From Phycisphaerales bacterium (lineage in GTDB: Bacteria > Planctomycetota > Phycisphaerae > Phycisphaerales > UBA1924), in contig JALHNL010000025.1 in the NCBI GenBank assembly GCA_022843545.1, positions 1 to 34,471 on the forward strand: a DNA stretch of 34,471 nt, given 5' to 3'. The position numbers were made by a program, and so were the translations under genes. Numbering within the stretch: position 1 is the stretch's first letter; each line of letters opens with the position of its first letter. The notes under the pieces were generated by a model. The model worked only from the letters and a program-made list of their open reading frames with translations. It was not told the origin of the DNA and did not search any database. Below are positions 23,132-31,325 of this stretch, in pieces.

Positions 23132-23853
23132 TCCGAGGCCGACCATCCCCGACGGCACCGAAGAGCAGCGTCGGCCTTTGGTTGAAGGTCGCTGCTGCCG
23201 TTGCGTCTTTGCTGCTGGCCGGAGCCGTGTTGTGGCCACTGGTCTTCACGCCCGCAGAGGCGGTGTTCGAGTCGTCTATGCCGGCGCTCTCCAAGCCGGC
23301 TACTCGAGACGAGCGTCAGCGTCAGGCACTGGAGTCGGCGATCCTGACCGCGCGACGAGAGTTGGCCAGTCTTTCTGAACGCGAGACGCTGTCGAGCAAT
23401 CCGAACATCAGGATCGCCGCGCTGATTACCCCGCGCCTGAAGGCGGCTGTATCGAGCCCTCGCTGGTCTGACGAAGATATTCAGTATCTCGGAGACCTTG
23501 TGCGTCGTCGAGTGCAGCCCGATTTCGCCGGGGAGCGAGTGCCCGAATCTTCGTCCTTCCCATACGTTCAGCGATCTGTGCTGGTCATGCTCGCCGGGCA
23601 GGTGCTTGTCTCCGCCGACCTTTCCGCGGCGCAGAGCTCGCTTCTCTCCGAGGCGATTCTCTCCCTTTCCACCAGCACGAACGTTGAAGAGCAATTCGAG
23701 TTCGTAAGCGCTGTCGAGCGCAATGCGCTCTGGGTGAGGCCGGGTTGGCTCAATATTCTGCAAGACATGGGCGCGAGCACTTCGGACGACGTTCTTCGGC
23801 AGCGTGTGTTCGAACTCATCGAGCGCCTCCGCCGTCGCAAGTACATAGATTGA
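23128..23853 (+). CDS. Membrane-anchored protein of unknown function
   Basis: A 241-aa product I do not recognise, beginning at a GTG that overlaps the preceding stop (GTGA). One hydrophobic segment (about residues 17-41, WLKVAAAVASLLLAGAVLWPLVF) after a basic N-terminus suggests a single-pass anchor with the rest outside. The exterior part is mainly helical and charged (RDERQRQALESAILTARREL), with repeated short helical blocks reminiscent of HEAT-like or other helical scaffolds, though no family is identified. It ends LIERLRRRKYID. Composition is lower in GC than most of the window. Coupling to the Cys-rich peptide implies a shared role; the pseudopilin gene follows after 17 bp. Confidence 0.65.
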   Translation: MIRGRPSPTAPKSSVGLWLKVAAAVASLLLAGAVLWPLVFTPAEAVFESSMPALSKPATRDERQRQALESAILTARRELASLSERETLSSNPNIRIAALITPRLKAAVSSPRWSDEDIQYLGDLVRRRVQPDFAGERVPESSSFPYVQRSVLVMLAGQVLVSADLSAAQSSLLSEAILSLSTSTNVEEQFEFVSAVERNALWVRPGWLNILQDMGASTSDDVLRQRVFELIERLRRRKYID

Positions 23854-23870
23854 ACACTTTGAGATCGCGG

Positions 23871-24458
23871 ATGAAAGCCCCCCGCCCCGCCCGCGCGTTC
23901 ACGCTCATCGAGGTCCTCGTGACGATCTCGATACTGGCCCTGCTTACGGCCCTCTCACTGCGCGCCCTGACCGGCGCCCGCGAATCCGCCCGCCGCGCAA
24001 CCTGCCAGGTGAATCTCACCCAGTGGCGAATCGGACTGACGACGTACATGGACGACTACAAGGGGTATCTGCCCTTCGCGGTCGAAGGGGTGAATTACCC
24101 CGAGGGCTTCAAGGAGCCTGTGAACGTACTCGCGGCGCACATGCGCATCCCGGAGCCGGTCGTTGAGCCAGGCGGACGCGTCGCGTCAGAATCGCCCTGG
24201 CGCTGCCCCAGCGACCCGGCCGTCGCCATGCGCACCGGCACCAGTTACTCCTATGAACTGCGTCGGCTCATGGACTGGCTGGACACCTCCCGCATGGACC
24301 TCATCAAGATCCGTTTGCAGTCCGGGCAGACGATGCCGGCGTTCGTCCGCGACTCCATGGCCTTCCACCATCCGCGACCGACCAAAGACAACGCCCTGGG
24401 CGCGGGCGGGCGGAACGTCCTGAAGAGCGACTGGTCCATCGAGTACGTCGAGCCCTGA
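23871..24458 (+). CDS. Pseudopilin-like protein with N-terminal methylation motif
   Basis: A 195-aa product opening with a type IV prepilin leader: a basic start, ARAFTLIEVLVTISILALLTALSL, where processing is expected before FTLIE and the Glu at +5 is present. A helical region (GARESARRATCQVNLTQWRIGL..YMDDYKGYLPF) and a WRCPSDPA motif follow, then a TSYSYELRR strand. This is the arrangement of planctomycete-type pseudopilins (PulG-like). The residue before the cut is Ala rather than the usual Gly. An in-frame TTG at 23850 would add seven residues. It is the third gene of the cluster after the Cys-rich peptide and the membrane protein. A role in building or being carried by the gsp apparatus encoded at 29575-34471 is inference. 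Confidence 0.75.
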   Translation: MKAPRPARAFTLIEVLVTISILALLTALSLRALTGARESARRATCQVNLTQWRIGLTTYMDDYKGYLPFAVEGVNYPEGFKEPVNVLAAHMRIPEPVVEPGGRVASESPWRCPSDPAVAMRTGTSYSYELRRLMDWLDTSRMDLIKIRLQSGQTMPAFVRDSMAFHHPRPTKDNALGAGGRNVLKSDWSIEYVEP

Positions 24459-24482
24459 GCCTCGGGCCGTCCTCTCGCGGAA

Positions 24483-24488
24483 TACCAT
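24483..24488 (+). promoter_or_regulatory. -10-like hexamer immediately before carA
   Basis: TACCAT ends 7 nt before the carA ATG at 24496, with no Shine-Dalgarno. This is consistent with the leaderless pattern of several other genes here. Confidence 0.35.
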
Positions 24489-24495
24489 CCGCACC

Positions 24496-25773
24496 ATGCC
24501 CGACTCGCCCCTCAGCCACCTCGCCCTCGACCCCGACACGCGGCCCGGCCGCCTCGCGCTTCAGGACGGCGCGGTCTTCTACGGCGTGCCCTTCGGCGCC
24601 GTCGGCCGAGGCATCGTCCAGCCCGCCGAGGTCGTCTTCAACACCGCCATGTGCGGCTACCAGGAAGCCCTCACCGACCCGTCCTACACCGGGCAGATTC
24701 TGGTCATGACGTACCCCATGATGGGTAACTACGGCGTGAACGACGAGGACGTGGAGAGCAAGAAGGTGCAGGTCTCGGGCTTCGTGGTGCGCGAGCTGGC
24801 CCAGGCCCACTCCAACTACCGCGCCTCCGCCAGCCTGCACGAGTACCTCGCCCGCAACAGCGTGCTGGGCCTGCACGGGCTGGACACCCGCGCGCTGACC
24901 CGCCGGCTGCGCTCGCGCGGCGTCATGCAGGGCGTCATCACCGACGTTGACCCGCGCGAACTCTCCGACGCCGACCTCATCAAGCGCGCGCAGACCGCGC
25001 CGGACATGAACGGGCAGAACCTCGTCCCGCTCGTGGGCTGCACCAGCAAGCAGACCTGGAACCAGACCCTCGGCGAGTGGTCGCTGACCCAGCAACTGCC
25101 CGGCGGCACCAGCCTCGACCCCCGCGCCGCCAAGACCGCTACTCACGGCGCCGCCAAGCGCCGCTTCCGCGTGCTCGCCCTCGACTGCGGCGCCAAGGCC
25201 AACATCCTCCGCAACCTGGCCGACCGCGGGTGCGACGTGGATGTGGTGCCCCACGACATCTCCGCCGCCGAGATCCTCCAGCGCTTTGATCGCGGCGAGG
25301 CCGACGGGCTCTTCATCTCCAACGGCCCGGGCGACCCCGCGGCGGTCGAGGCCACCATCAAGACCCTGCGCGAACTCATCGGGCCCGGCTCCAAGCGCAC
25401 CATCCCCACCTTCGGCATCTGCCTGGGGCACCAATTGCTCGGGCTCGCGGTGGGGGCCAAGACGTACAAGCTCAAGTTCGGCCACCGCGGCGCCAACCAG
25501 CCCGTCAAGAACACGCTCACCGGGCGCGTCGAGATCACCAGCCAGAACCACGGCTTCGCCGTCGACCCCGAGAGCCTCAAGTCCGTCGGGGGCGAGCCCA
25601 CCCACGTGCACCTCAACGACGGCACCCTCGCCGGCTTCCGCCTCAAGGACAAGCCCGTGTTCTGCGTGCAGTACCACCCGGAGGCCAGCCCCGGCCCGCA
25701 CGACAGCAGCTATCTCTTTGACGCCTTCGTGCGCATGATGGACGACCGCAAGCCGACGACGTTCGGGGCGTGA
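24496..25773 (+). CDS. carA: Carbamoyl-phosphate synthase small (glutaminase) subunit
   Basis: CarA hydrolyses glutamine and channels ammonia to CarB for carbamoyl phosphate, the precursor of pyrimidines and arginine. The 425-aa product has the N-terminal CPSase domain (EVVFNTAMCGYQEALTDPSY, GNYGVN) and a class I glutamine amidotransferase domain. The latter has SNGPGDP, the nucleophile FGICLGHQLL (Cys at about 313), the RGANQPV and NHGFAV segments, and the His/Glu of QYHPEASPGPHDS. All catalytic residues are intact. A short Ala/Lys-rich linker of about 15 residues separates the domains. carB is not adjacent. The gene is preceded by the pseudopilin gene (37-bp gap) but has its own -10-like TACCAT. 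It converges with the papain-like protease with only 4 bp between stops. Confidence 0.95.
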   Translation: MPDSPLSHLALDPDTRPGRLALQDGAVFYGVPFGAVGRGIVQPAEVVFNTAMCGYQEALTDPSYTGQILVMTYPMMGNYGVNDEDVESKKVQVSGFVVRELAQAHSNYRASASLHEYLARNSVLGLHGLDTRALTRRLRSRGVMQGVITDVDPRELSDADLIKRAQTAPDMNGQNLVPLVGCTSKQTWNQTLGEWSLTQQLPGGTSLDPRAAKTATHGAAKRRFRVLALDCGAKANILRNLADRGCDVDVVPHDISAAEILQRFDRGEADGLFISNGPGDPAAVEATIKTLRELIGPGSKRTIPTFGICLGHQLLGLAVGAKTYKLKFGHRGANQPVKNTLTGRVEITSQNHGFAVDPESLKSVGGEPTHVHLNDGTLAGFRLKDKPVFCVQYHPEASPGPHDSSYLFDAFVRMMDDRKPTTFGA

Positions 25774-25777
25774 GCGC

Positions 25778-27607
25778 TTACTGCGCCACCCCCGTCACCA
25801 CCGTCATCGCCCGGCACCACTTCTTCAACCAGTCATACGAGAGATAGGCATAGCCGCCGTCGCCCCAGCCGCTGCCCCAGGAGTTGCGGATGATGAGGTA
25901 GCCCCCGCCGCCGCCGGGGGAGACGCCGCGCGGCAGGTCCTTGTTGTCGACGAAGCCCACGGCCAGGATGCAGTGCCCGCCGTCGCTTTCTTCCTTGCCC
26001 GAAGCGACGCGCACGAACCCGGTGGAGTCCGCGTTCATGAATGAGCCGGGCGTGCCGATGCCGACCGAGAGCGGGAATCCCGAGTTGAGCCAGAACTTCG
26101 CCGCGGCCAGGCCCGCGTCATGCCCCACCACCGCGTTGTAGACGGGCAGGCCGCCGGTGATGCGGATGCCGCTGGTGCCGCCGACGTTGGCCTCGTAGAC
26201 GCAGACCTCGACGAGTTCGACCTTCTCGATGGTCTCCTTGACGGTCTCGCAGACCCACTCGCCGCCGATCGCCCCGAAGATGTCGCCCACCACGGGGATG
26301 CCCTCGATGAACTCGCACACCTCCGTGACCTTCTCGGTCACGACCTTGGTCTCCACGCTGTAGCAGTTGTGCTGCGCCTGGTGGTTGGTGTCCGAGCACG
26401 GCCCGCCGCTGTAGTTGTTGCACGAGTTGACGAAGTTGCCCGCGTCATTGGTTGAGCGCGCGGGCGACGGGTTGTAGTCCCAGTCGCGCTCAAAGGGGAA
26501 CCGATACCCCGTCACCATCTGCGCCAGGATGGCGATCTCCGACACGTACCCGTCGTCCTGGAAGTTCGGCGGGATCGGGCCCCAGTCCAGGCGCATGTGC
26601 TTGTACAGGTCCTGCTCCGACAGGTTCACGAACCGGTTGAACTGCTTCGCCGTCAGCACCTCCGCCGCCCCCGTCACGCAGAACGACACGCACGAGCCGC
26701 GGTTGCCCTGGTTCCGCACGCACGGCAGGAAGGGCTTAAGCGGGAAGTTCACCTGCGCCATCAGGCCTTGCGAAGAGAAAGGCGTGCCCGTGTCCTGCCC
26801 GCTGCCGGGGTACGCGGTCATGTCCCCGCCGTAGCCCGCGCCTTCTTCGCCCGCGCAGTTGGCGGGTTTGCCCGCGCCGGGCTTTGGGCGGAAGACATCG
26901 ATCCACGTCCGCGCCAAGTCGTCGATCGCCTTGGTGATCCGCTCGATCCCCGCGCTGGCCACCTGCCCGGGCGTGGGCAGTTTGCTCAGCGCCTCGCGGG
27001 CCTTGGCGTCGCCGCCCGCCGCCGCCGTCGCGGCCTCGTGCATCCGGCGGTACGCGTCGGCCTGGATCTTCGCGTCGCGCAAGCGCATCGCCCCGACCAC
27101 CAGGTCGCGCATCTGTCCGTCGGCGCTGCGGAGGCGGAACTCGCCGGTGCGCTTGCCGCTGAGGGTGGCCTTGCCCGCTCCGCCGCGCTCCGCCTTCAGC
27201 GATTCCATCAGGTCCGGGTTCTTCTGCGCCATCTTCTCAAACTCGGCGCGCACCGCCGCTCGGCTCCGCGCCGACGCCTCGGCCGACGCCTTCAGCGACT
27301 TCTCCGTCACCACCTTCGCGCCGGGGCGAGTCACCAGCCGCCCGAACTCGTCGGCGTTCAGCCGCTTGAGTTTGGCCACGCCCTCGCGCTCCGCGGCGCT
27401 GGGCACGCGCAGCCGGATCATCGTCACCGGCGCGCTCGCCGCCGCCGGCCTCGCCAGTCGCGACGGGTCGATCTTGGGCTCGATGCGTCCCGGCCGATCG
27501 GGCCGCATGGGGCCCCCGGGCTGGGCTTCCGCGAAGACCGTGGTCCCCGCCGAGAGCATGAGGAGCAGGCAGGCTGCTGCGTTGAACAGAGAGGGGGTCC
27601 GGGTCAT
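25778..27607 (-). CDS. Secreted papain-like (C1) cysteine protease
   Basis: A 609-aa exported protein. The ATG at 27607 follows an AAGGAG ribosome site and starts a signal peptide (residues 1-27, LFNAAACLLLMLSAGTTVFAEA). Residues 30-285 are a charged, helical Ala/Lys/Arg-rich region that could act as a propeptide. The catalytic domain has the oxyanion Gln and nucleophile in RNQGNRGSCVSF (Q300, C306), the His in DGGHCILAVGF (H545) and the Asn in IIRNSWGSGWG (N575), so the full C1 tetrad is present. Between them is an unusual block, about residues 420-472, rich in Val, Glu and Thr with repeated V-T/E-E-V units and flanking cysteines. Extra Cys pairs suggest disulfides. Substrate is unknown. The reading frame upstream of the ATG is discarded as it lacks a signal peptide. 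Confidence 0.85.
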   Translation of the reverse strand: MTRTPSLFNAAACLLLMLSAGTTVFAEAQPGGPMRPDRPGRIEPKIDPSRLARPAAASAPVTMIRLRVPSAAEREGVAKLKRLNADEFGRLVTRPGAKVVTEKSLKASAEASARSRAAVRAEFEKMAQKNPDLMESLKAERGGAGKATLSGKRTGEFRLRSADGQMRDLVVGAMRLRDAKIQADAYRRMHEAATAAAGGDAKAREALSKLPTPGQVASAGIERITKAIDDLARTWIDVFRPKPGAGKPANCAGEEGAGYGGDMTAYPGSGQDTGTPFSSQGLMAQVNFPLKPFLPCVRNQGNRGSCVSFCVTGAAEVLTAKQFNRFVNLSEQDLYKHMRLDWGPIPPNFQDDGYVSEIAILAQMVTGYRFPFERDWDYNPSPARSTNDAGNFVNSCNNYSGGPCSDTNHQAQHNCYSVETKVVTEKVTEVCEFIEGIPVVGDIFGAIGGEWVCETVKETIEKVELVEVCVYEANVGGTSGIRITGGLPVYNAVVGHDAGLAAAKFWLNSGFPLSVGIGTPGSFMNADSTGFVRVASGKEESDGGHCILAVGFVDNKDLPRGVSPGGGGGYLIIRNSWGSGWGDGGYAYLSYDWLKKWCRAMTVVTGVAQ

Positions 27608-28143
27608 GATCGGCTCCTTGGGGTGGGGCGGTAGGGGGTGCGGGCAAGCGGTCAGGATGAGCAGTGGGGCGGAAGTGCCAGCCAGAGCGGAAGTCCGCAG
27701 GACCGAATCCGCCGAATCTACCGCGCTGGATGACGTTTCACAAGGCCGGCCTTCGGGCTCCCCCGCTTTCCGTTGTCCCGCCATCCCGAACTCGGTCACA
27801 CCGACCACCGTGCGCGCACTCCTTTTCTCAGGACGGTCAGGTGTACCCCGAAGCGCCGGCGCGCCGCTCGATGGTCAGGACTTCACCGGTGGGGTCCTGC
27901 CCGCCATCGGCCGCCGGCCTTCATTCCAGCCCCCTTTCACCAACGAACCGAACAAAATACGATCGTCGAGGCTGCGCAAGCACACACGCCGACGGACGCC
28001 GCCTTCGGGCTCATCTGGTGGCCGGCCGCGGTGCATCGCTGCATCCCCGGCCGTTCTGGGCAATACAGAAGTGGCCTAGGCGTTATTGTTCTGTTCGAGC
28101 CCCCGCGTTCGCGGATCACCGGGCTCGATCTCCGGAGGTTCTC
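27608..28143. other. Divergent non-coding region between protease and LTxxQ genes
   Basis: The stretch is 536 bp without a supported gene. On the minus side the AAGGAG ribosome site of the protease gene lies about 7 nt from its ATG, and TAGATT (27720 to 27715) is a possible -10. On the plus side TATTGT (28084-28089) is a possible -10 and CGGAGG (28133-28138) is the ribosome site of the LTxxQ gene. An AT-richer patch near 27950-27965 contains TACGAT. The frames that cross it are low complexity and lack start signals. Confidence 0.35.
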
Positions 28144-29508
28144 ATGCTGCGCTCCTTGGCTCGTGGTGTCGCTCTCGCCGTTGTCGCCGGTTCCATGCTC
28201 ACCGCGTCCGCGCTGGCTCAGCCCGGGGGTGGCGGAGGTGACCGCGGTCGCGGCGGTCCGGGCGGCGGCATGATGATGATGGGCGGCGGGATGGGCGGCG
28301 GCATGATGGGCGGCTTTGACCCGCCCGTCACCAGCGCCCAGCTCGACAAGTACGCGACCCAGCTCAAGTTCACCGACGACCAGAAGGAGGCGGCCAAGGC
28401 CCTCTTCGACGGTTACTTCGCCGCCTTCCAGTCCAAGGCCGACGCGGCCCGCAAGAAGATGGACGACGTGCGCGAGCAGTTCCGCGAGACGCGCGACCCC
28501 TCGGTGTGGACGAGCGTCGGCGAGAGCATGCAGGAGTTCCGCAAGCAGCGCACCGAGGCCGAGAAGGCCTTCATGGCCGACCTCAAGAGCCTGCTCACCC
28601 CTGAGCAGGAGAACACCTGGCCCAAGATCGAGCGCGAGCGTCGCCGCGACACGACCATGCGGATGGGCTTCATGTCCGGCGAGCGCATGGACGTGGTCGC
28701 GATGGTCGACCGCATGAAGCTGAGCCCCGAGCAGATGGCCACCGTCACGCCCATCCTCGACGCCTACGAGCAGGAACTCGACCCCGCCCTGGCCAAGCGC
28801 AACGAACTCATGGAGAACGCCATGGGCCAGGGCATGCAGATGTTCCGCCGGATGATGGACAACGGCGGCGCGCCCGACGACGAGATGACCAAGATGTTCG
28901 AGGACGGTCGCAAGAACGCCATGCGCGTCCGCGACATCAACCGGCGCTACGCCTCGCAGGTCGAGGCCGCGCTCCCCGCTGAAGTGGCCTCCAAGTTCCG
29001 CGATGAGGTCAACCGCGAGAGCTACCCCGCGGTTTATCGCCAGCGCTACGCCAACACCGCCCTCACCGCCGCCGAGGCCTTCCCCGACCTCACCGACGCC
29101 CAGAAGCAGAGCATCCAGAGCCTGCGCGAGGGCTACCAGCGCGATCTGGCCCAGCTCCAGGACAAGGGCAAGAAGGCCCAGGATGAGCAGGAGGCCAACT
29201 TCAGCCTGCAGAACATGATGGCCTTCCGCGGCAACGACGCCATGCGCGAGCTGCGCACCCAGGGCGAGGCCCTCGATACGCGCACCCTCGACACCCTCAA
29301 GAACATCCTCACCCCCGAGCAGGCCGCCAAGCTCCCCGAGCGCAACCAGGGCGGCCGCCGCGGTGAAGACCGCGTCGAGATCATCGGCGGTCCCGGCGGC
29401 GACAGCGCCCCCGCCGACAACCAGCGCCGCCGCGCACCCCGCCGTGGCGGCGGCGGCGAGGGCGGCAACAACGGCAACGGCAACGGCGGCGGCAACCAGC
29501 CCCGCTGA
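28144..29508 (+). CDS. Secreted helical protein with LTxxQ-type repeats
   Basis: A 454-aa exported protein of unknown function. The signal peptide covers residues 1-25 (LARGVALAVVAGSMLTASALAQ). A Gly/Met-rich stretch (about 27-58, runs such as GGGMMMMGGGMGGGMM) follows. The main body is highly charged and helical and carries repeated motifs of the LTxxQ type: FTDDQKEAA, LTPEQENTW, LSPEQMATV, LTDAQKQSI, LTPEQAAKL. LTxxQ motifs occur in Spy/CpxP-type periplasmic proteins, but this protein is much longer, so only a distant relation is claimed. The C-terminus (from about 415) is rich in Gly, Arg and Asn. A GGAGG ribosome site stands 5 nt from the ATG. The Met-rich segment could bind metal such as copper; this is speculative. 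gspE begins 66 bp downstream. Confidence 0.7.
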   Translation: MLRSLARGVALAVVAGSMLTASALAQPGGGGGDRGRGGPGGGMMMMGGGMGGGMMGGFDPPVTSAQLDKYATQLKFTDDQKEAAKALFDGYFAAFQSKADAARKKMDDVREQFRETRDPSVWTSVGESMQEFRKQRTEAEKAFMADLKSLLTPEQENTWPKIERERRRDTTMRMGFMSGERMDVVAMVDRMKLSPEQMATVTPILDAYEQELDPALAKRNELMENAMGQGMQMFRRMMDNGGAPDDEMTKMFEDGRKNAMRVRDINRRYASQVEAALPAEVASKFRDEVNRESYPAVYRQRYANTALTAAEAFPDLTDAQKQSIQSLREGYQRDLAQLQDKGKKAQDEQEANFSLQNMMAFRGNDAMRELRTQGEALDTRTLDTLKNILTPEQAAKLPERNQGGRRGEDRVEIIGGPGGDSAPADNQRRRAPRRGGGGEGGNNGNGNGGGNQPR

Positions 29509-29574
29509 TCTCCGCGCCCGTAACGTTCAACCGCCCCCGGCGCCCCCGACCAGCCGCGGCGTGAGGATCACCCG

Positions 29575-31179
29575 ATGCCCGACCCGGCGGTCACACCTCT
29601 GAACGGCTCCCACGCCCCGGCCGCCGCGCGCCCGCGCGCGGCGCCCGCGCCTCTCGCGCTCGCCGAGAAGCCCGAGGTTGACGCCTCCGCCGCCGCGCTC
29701 ATCACCGCTGATGTCGCCGCGCGCCTCAAGGCCATGCCCTACGCCTTCGCCGGATCGCGCGTGCTGGTGGCGATGGCCGACGCGTCCGACGACACCGCCG
29801 CCGACGAGATCAGCGTGCTCGCGGGCAAGCCGGTCACCCGCCGCGCCATCAAGCCTGAGTGGCTCGACGAACTGCTCCGCACCAGTTATGGCGCCACCGC
29901 GCAGAACATGGCCGCCCGCCTGGGCTCGGGCGAGCAGAACGACGACCTGCTGGCCAATCTCGAGACGATGGATGCCGCCGACGTCCACCGCATGGCCGAG
30001 GAGCCCTCGGTCATCAACCTGGTCAACCTCATCATCCTCGAGGCGGTCAAGAGCCGCGCCAGCGATGTTCACGTCGAGCCCTTCGAGCGCTCCGTCTCGG
30101 TCAAGTACCGCATCGACGGCCTGCTCCGCGCCCAAAACTCGCCCCCCAAGCCCCTGCAGGCCGCCATCACCAGCCGCATCAAGATCATGTCCGGCATGGA
30201 CATCGCCGAGCGCTATGTCCCTCAGGACGGACACATCGCCCTGCGCTTCGAGGGGCGCAAGGTCGATATCCGCGTCTCGACGGTCCCGACCATCTACGGC
30301 GAGAGCGTGGTGATGCGCATCCTCGACAAGCAGTCCATCACGCTCGACCTCGAGTCACTGGGCATGTCCGCCCCCGACCGCGAGCAGATGGACCGCCTCA
30401 TCGCCCTGCCCCACGGCATGGTGCTCGTCACCGGCCCCACCGGCTCGGGCAAGACCACCACGCTTTACGCCGCGCTCAGCAAGCTCTACGACCCCACCCT
30501 CAAGATCATCACCATCGAGAACCCCGTCGAGTACGAACTCGCGGGCGTCAACCAGATCCCCGTCAACCCCGACCGCGGGCTGACCTTCGCCGGCGGATTG
30601 CGCAGCATTCTGCGTCAGGACCCGGACGTGATCATGGTCGGCGAGATCCGCGACAACGAGACCGCCGAGATCGCCGTGCGGGCCGCCCTCACCGGCCACC
30701 TCATTTTCAGCACGCTGCACACCAACGACGCCGTCAGCGCGGTGGGCCGCCTGCTCGATATGGACATCGAGCCGTTCCTGCTCGCCAGCGTGGTCGAGGG
30801 CATCATCGCTCAGCGGCTGGGCCGCCGCCTCTGCCAGGCCTGCCGCCGGCCCGACCCCATCCCCGAGGCCCTCCAGCACCGCCTGCTCGAGGCGGAGCGT
30901 CCGCTGTTCCCGGGCATGATGGGCTTCGCCGGCGCGGGCTGCGCTCAGTGCGAGAAGACCGGCTTCCGCGGCCGCGTCGGGTTCTACGAGATGCTCATGA
31001 TCACCCCCGCGATGCGCGCCGCCATCACCGCCGGCAAGACCGCGCCCCACGACCTGCTCAAGACCGCCTCGCCATCGTTCATCACCATGCGCCGCGACGG
31101 CCTCCTCAAGGCCTCCGCCGGGCTCACCACTGTTGACGAAGTTCTCCGCGCTACCCAGGACGTGGACGAGGTGAAGTGA
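29575..31179 (+). CDS. gspE: Type II secretion/type IV pilus assembly ATPase GspE
   Basis: This cytoplasmic hexameric ATPase powers pseudopilus assembly for type II secretion or type IV pili. The 534-aa product has an N-terminal GspE/PilB-like domain, then INLVNLIILEAVKSRASDVHVEPFE (N2 domain). Walker A GPTGSGKTTT lies near residue 288, and an Asp box (TIENPVEYEL), Walker B LRQDPDVIMVGEIRD and His box GHLIFSTLHTNDA follow. A four-cysteine zinc module (CQAC ... CAQC) lies near residues 422-466. All nucleotide-binding motifs are intact. A weak GAGG ribosome site precedes the ATG. It opens the series gspE-F-G-H-I-J, which runs in one direction to the window edge. GspE and PilB are hard to separate by eye; the downstream GspG, H, I and J types favour secretion. 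Confidence 0.92.
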   Translation: MPDPAVTPLNGSHAPAAARPRAAPAPLALAEKPEVDASAAALITADVAARLKAMPYAFAGSRVLVAMADASDDTAADEISVLAGKPVTRRAIKPEWLDELLRTSYGATAQNMAARLGSGEQNDDLLANLETMDAADVHRMAEEPSVINLVNLIILEAVKSRASDVHVEPFERSVSVKYRIDGLLRAQNSPPKPLQAAITSRIKIMSGMDIAERYVPQDGHIALRFEGRKVDIRVSTVPTIYGESVVMRILDKQSITLDLESLGMSAPDREQMDRLIALPHGMVLVTGPTGSGKTTTLYAALSKLYDPTLKIITIENPVEYELAGVNQIPVNPDRGLTFAGGLRSILRQDPDVIMVGEIRDNETAEIAVRAALTGHLIFSTLHTNDAVSAVGRLLDMDIEPFLLASVVEGIIAQRLGRRLCQACRRPDPIPEALQHRLLEAERPLFPGMMGFAGAGCAQCEKTGFRGRVGFYEMLMITPAMRAAITAGKTAPHDLLKTASPSFITMRRDGLLKASAGLTTVDEVLRATQDVDEVK

Positions 31180-31231
31180 AGCGAGTGACGGAGTAACGGA
31201 GTAACGAAGTAACGAAGTGACGAAGTCAACC
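31175..31231 (+). repeat. 8-bp degenerate tandem repeat between gspE and gspF
   Basis: Seven units run head to tail, starting over the last bases of gspE. Units are a first 9-mer AGTGAAGCG, then AGTGACGG, AGTAACGG, AGTAACGA twice, AGTGACGA and AGTCAACC. The period is 8 bp after the first unit, which is not a multiple of three, and it lies outside coding sequence. Such short-unit arrays can change length by slippage. Confidence 0.7.
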
Positions 31232-31272
31232 GATGATCCAGCCCACGCACTGAGTTTCGCATCCCTTTTCTT

Positions 31273-31320
31273 TGGCCATGTGGCCATGTGGCCATTTGGC
31301 ACTTTGGCCATTTGCCCTCT
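31273..31320 (+). repeat. 8-bp degenerate tandem repeat before gspF
   Basis: Six contiguous 8-mers: TGGCCATG twice, TGGCCATT, TGGCACTT, TGGCCATT and TGCCCTCT. The block lies 5 bp before the TTG start chosen for gspF. It also contains in-frame ATGs (from 31272) that would add an artificial AMWPCGHLALWPFALSP-like lead to GspF. Confidence 0.7.
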
Positions 31321-31325
31321 CCCCC

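Noticed and set aside
31272-31325. GspF start at the ATG in the repeat
   Set aside because: The 18 extra residues are encoded by the tandem repeat and are unlike GspF N-termini; TTG at 31326 gives the expected opening.
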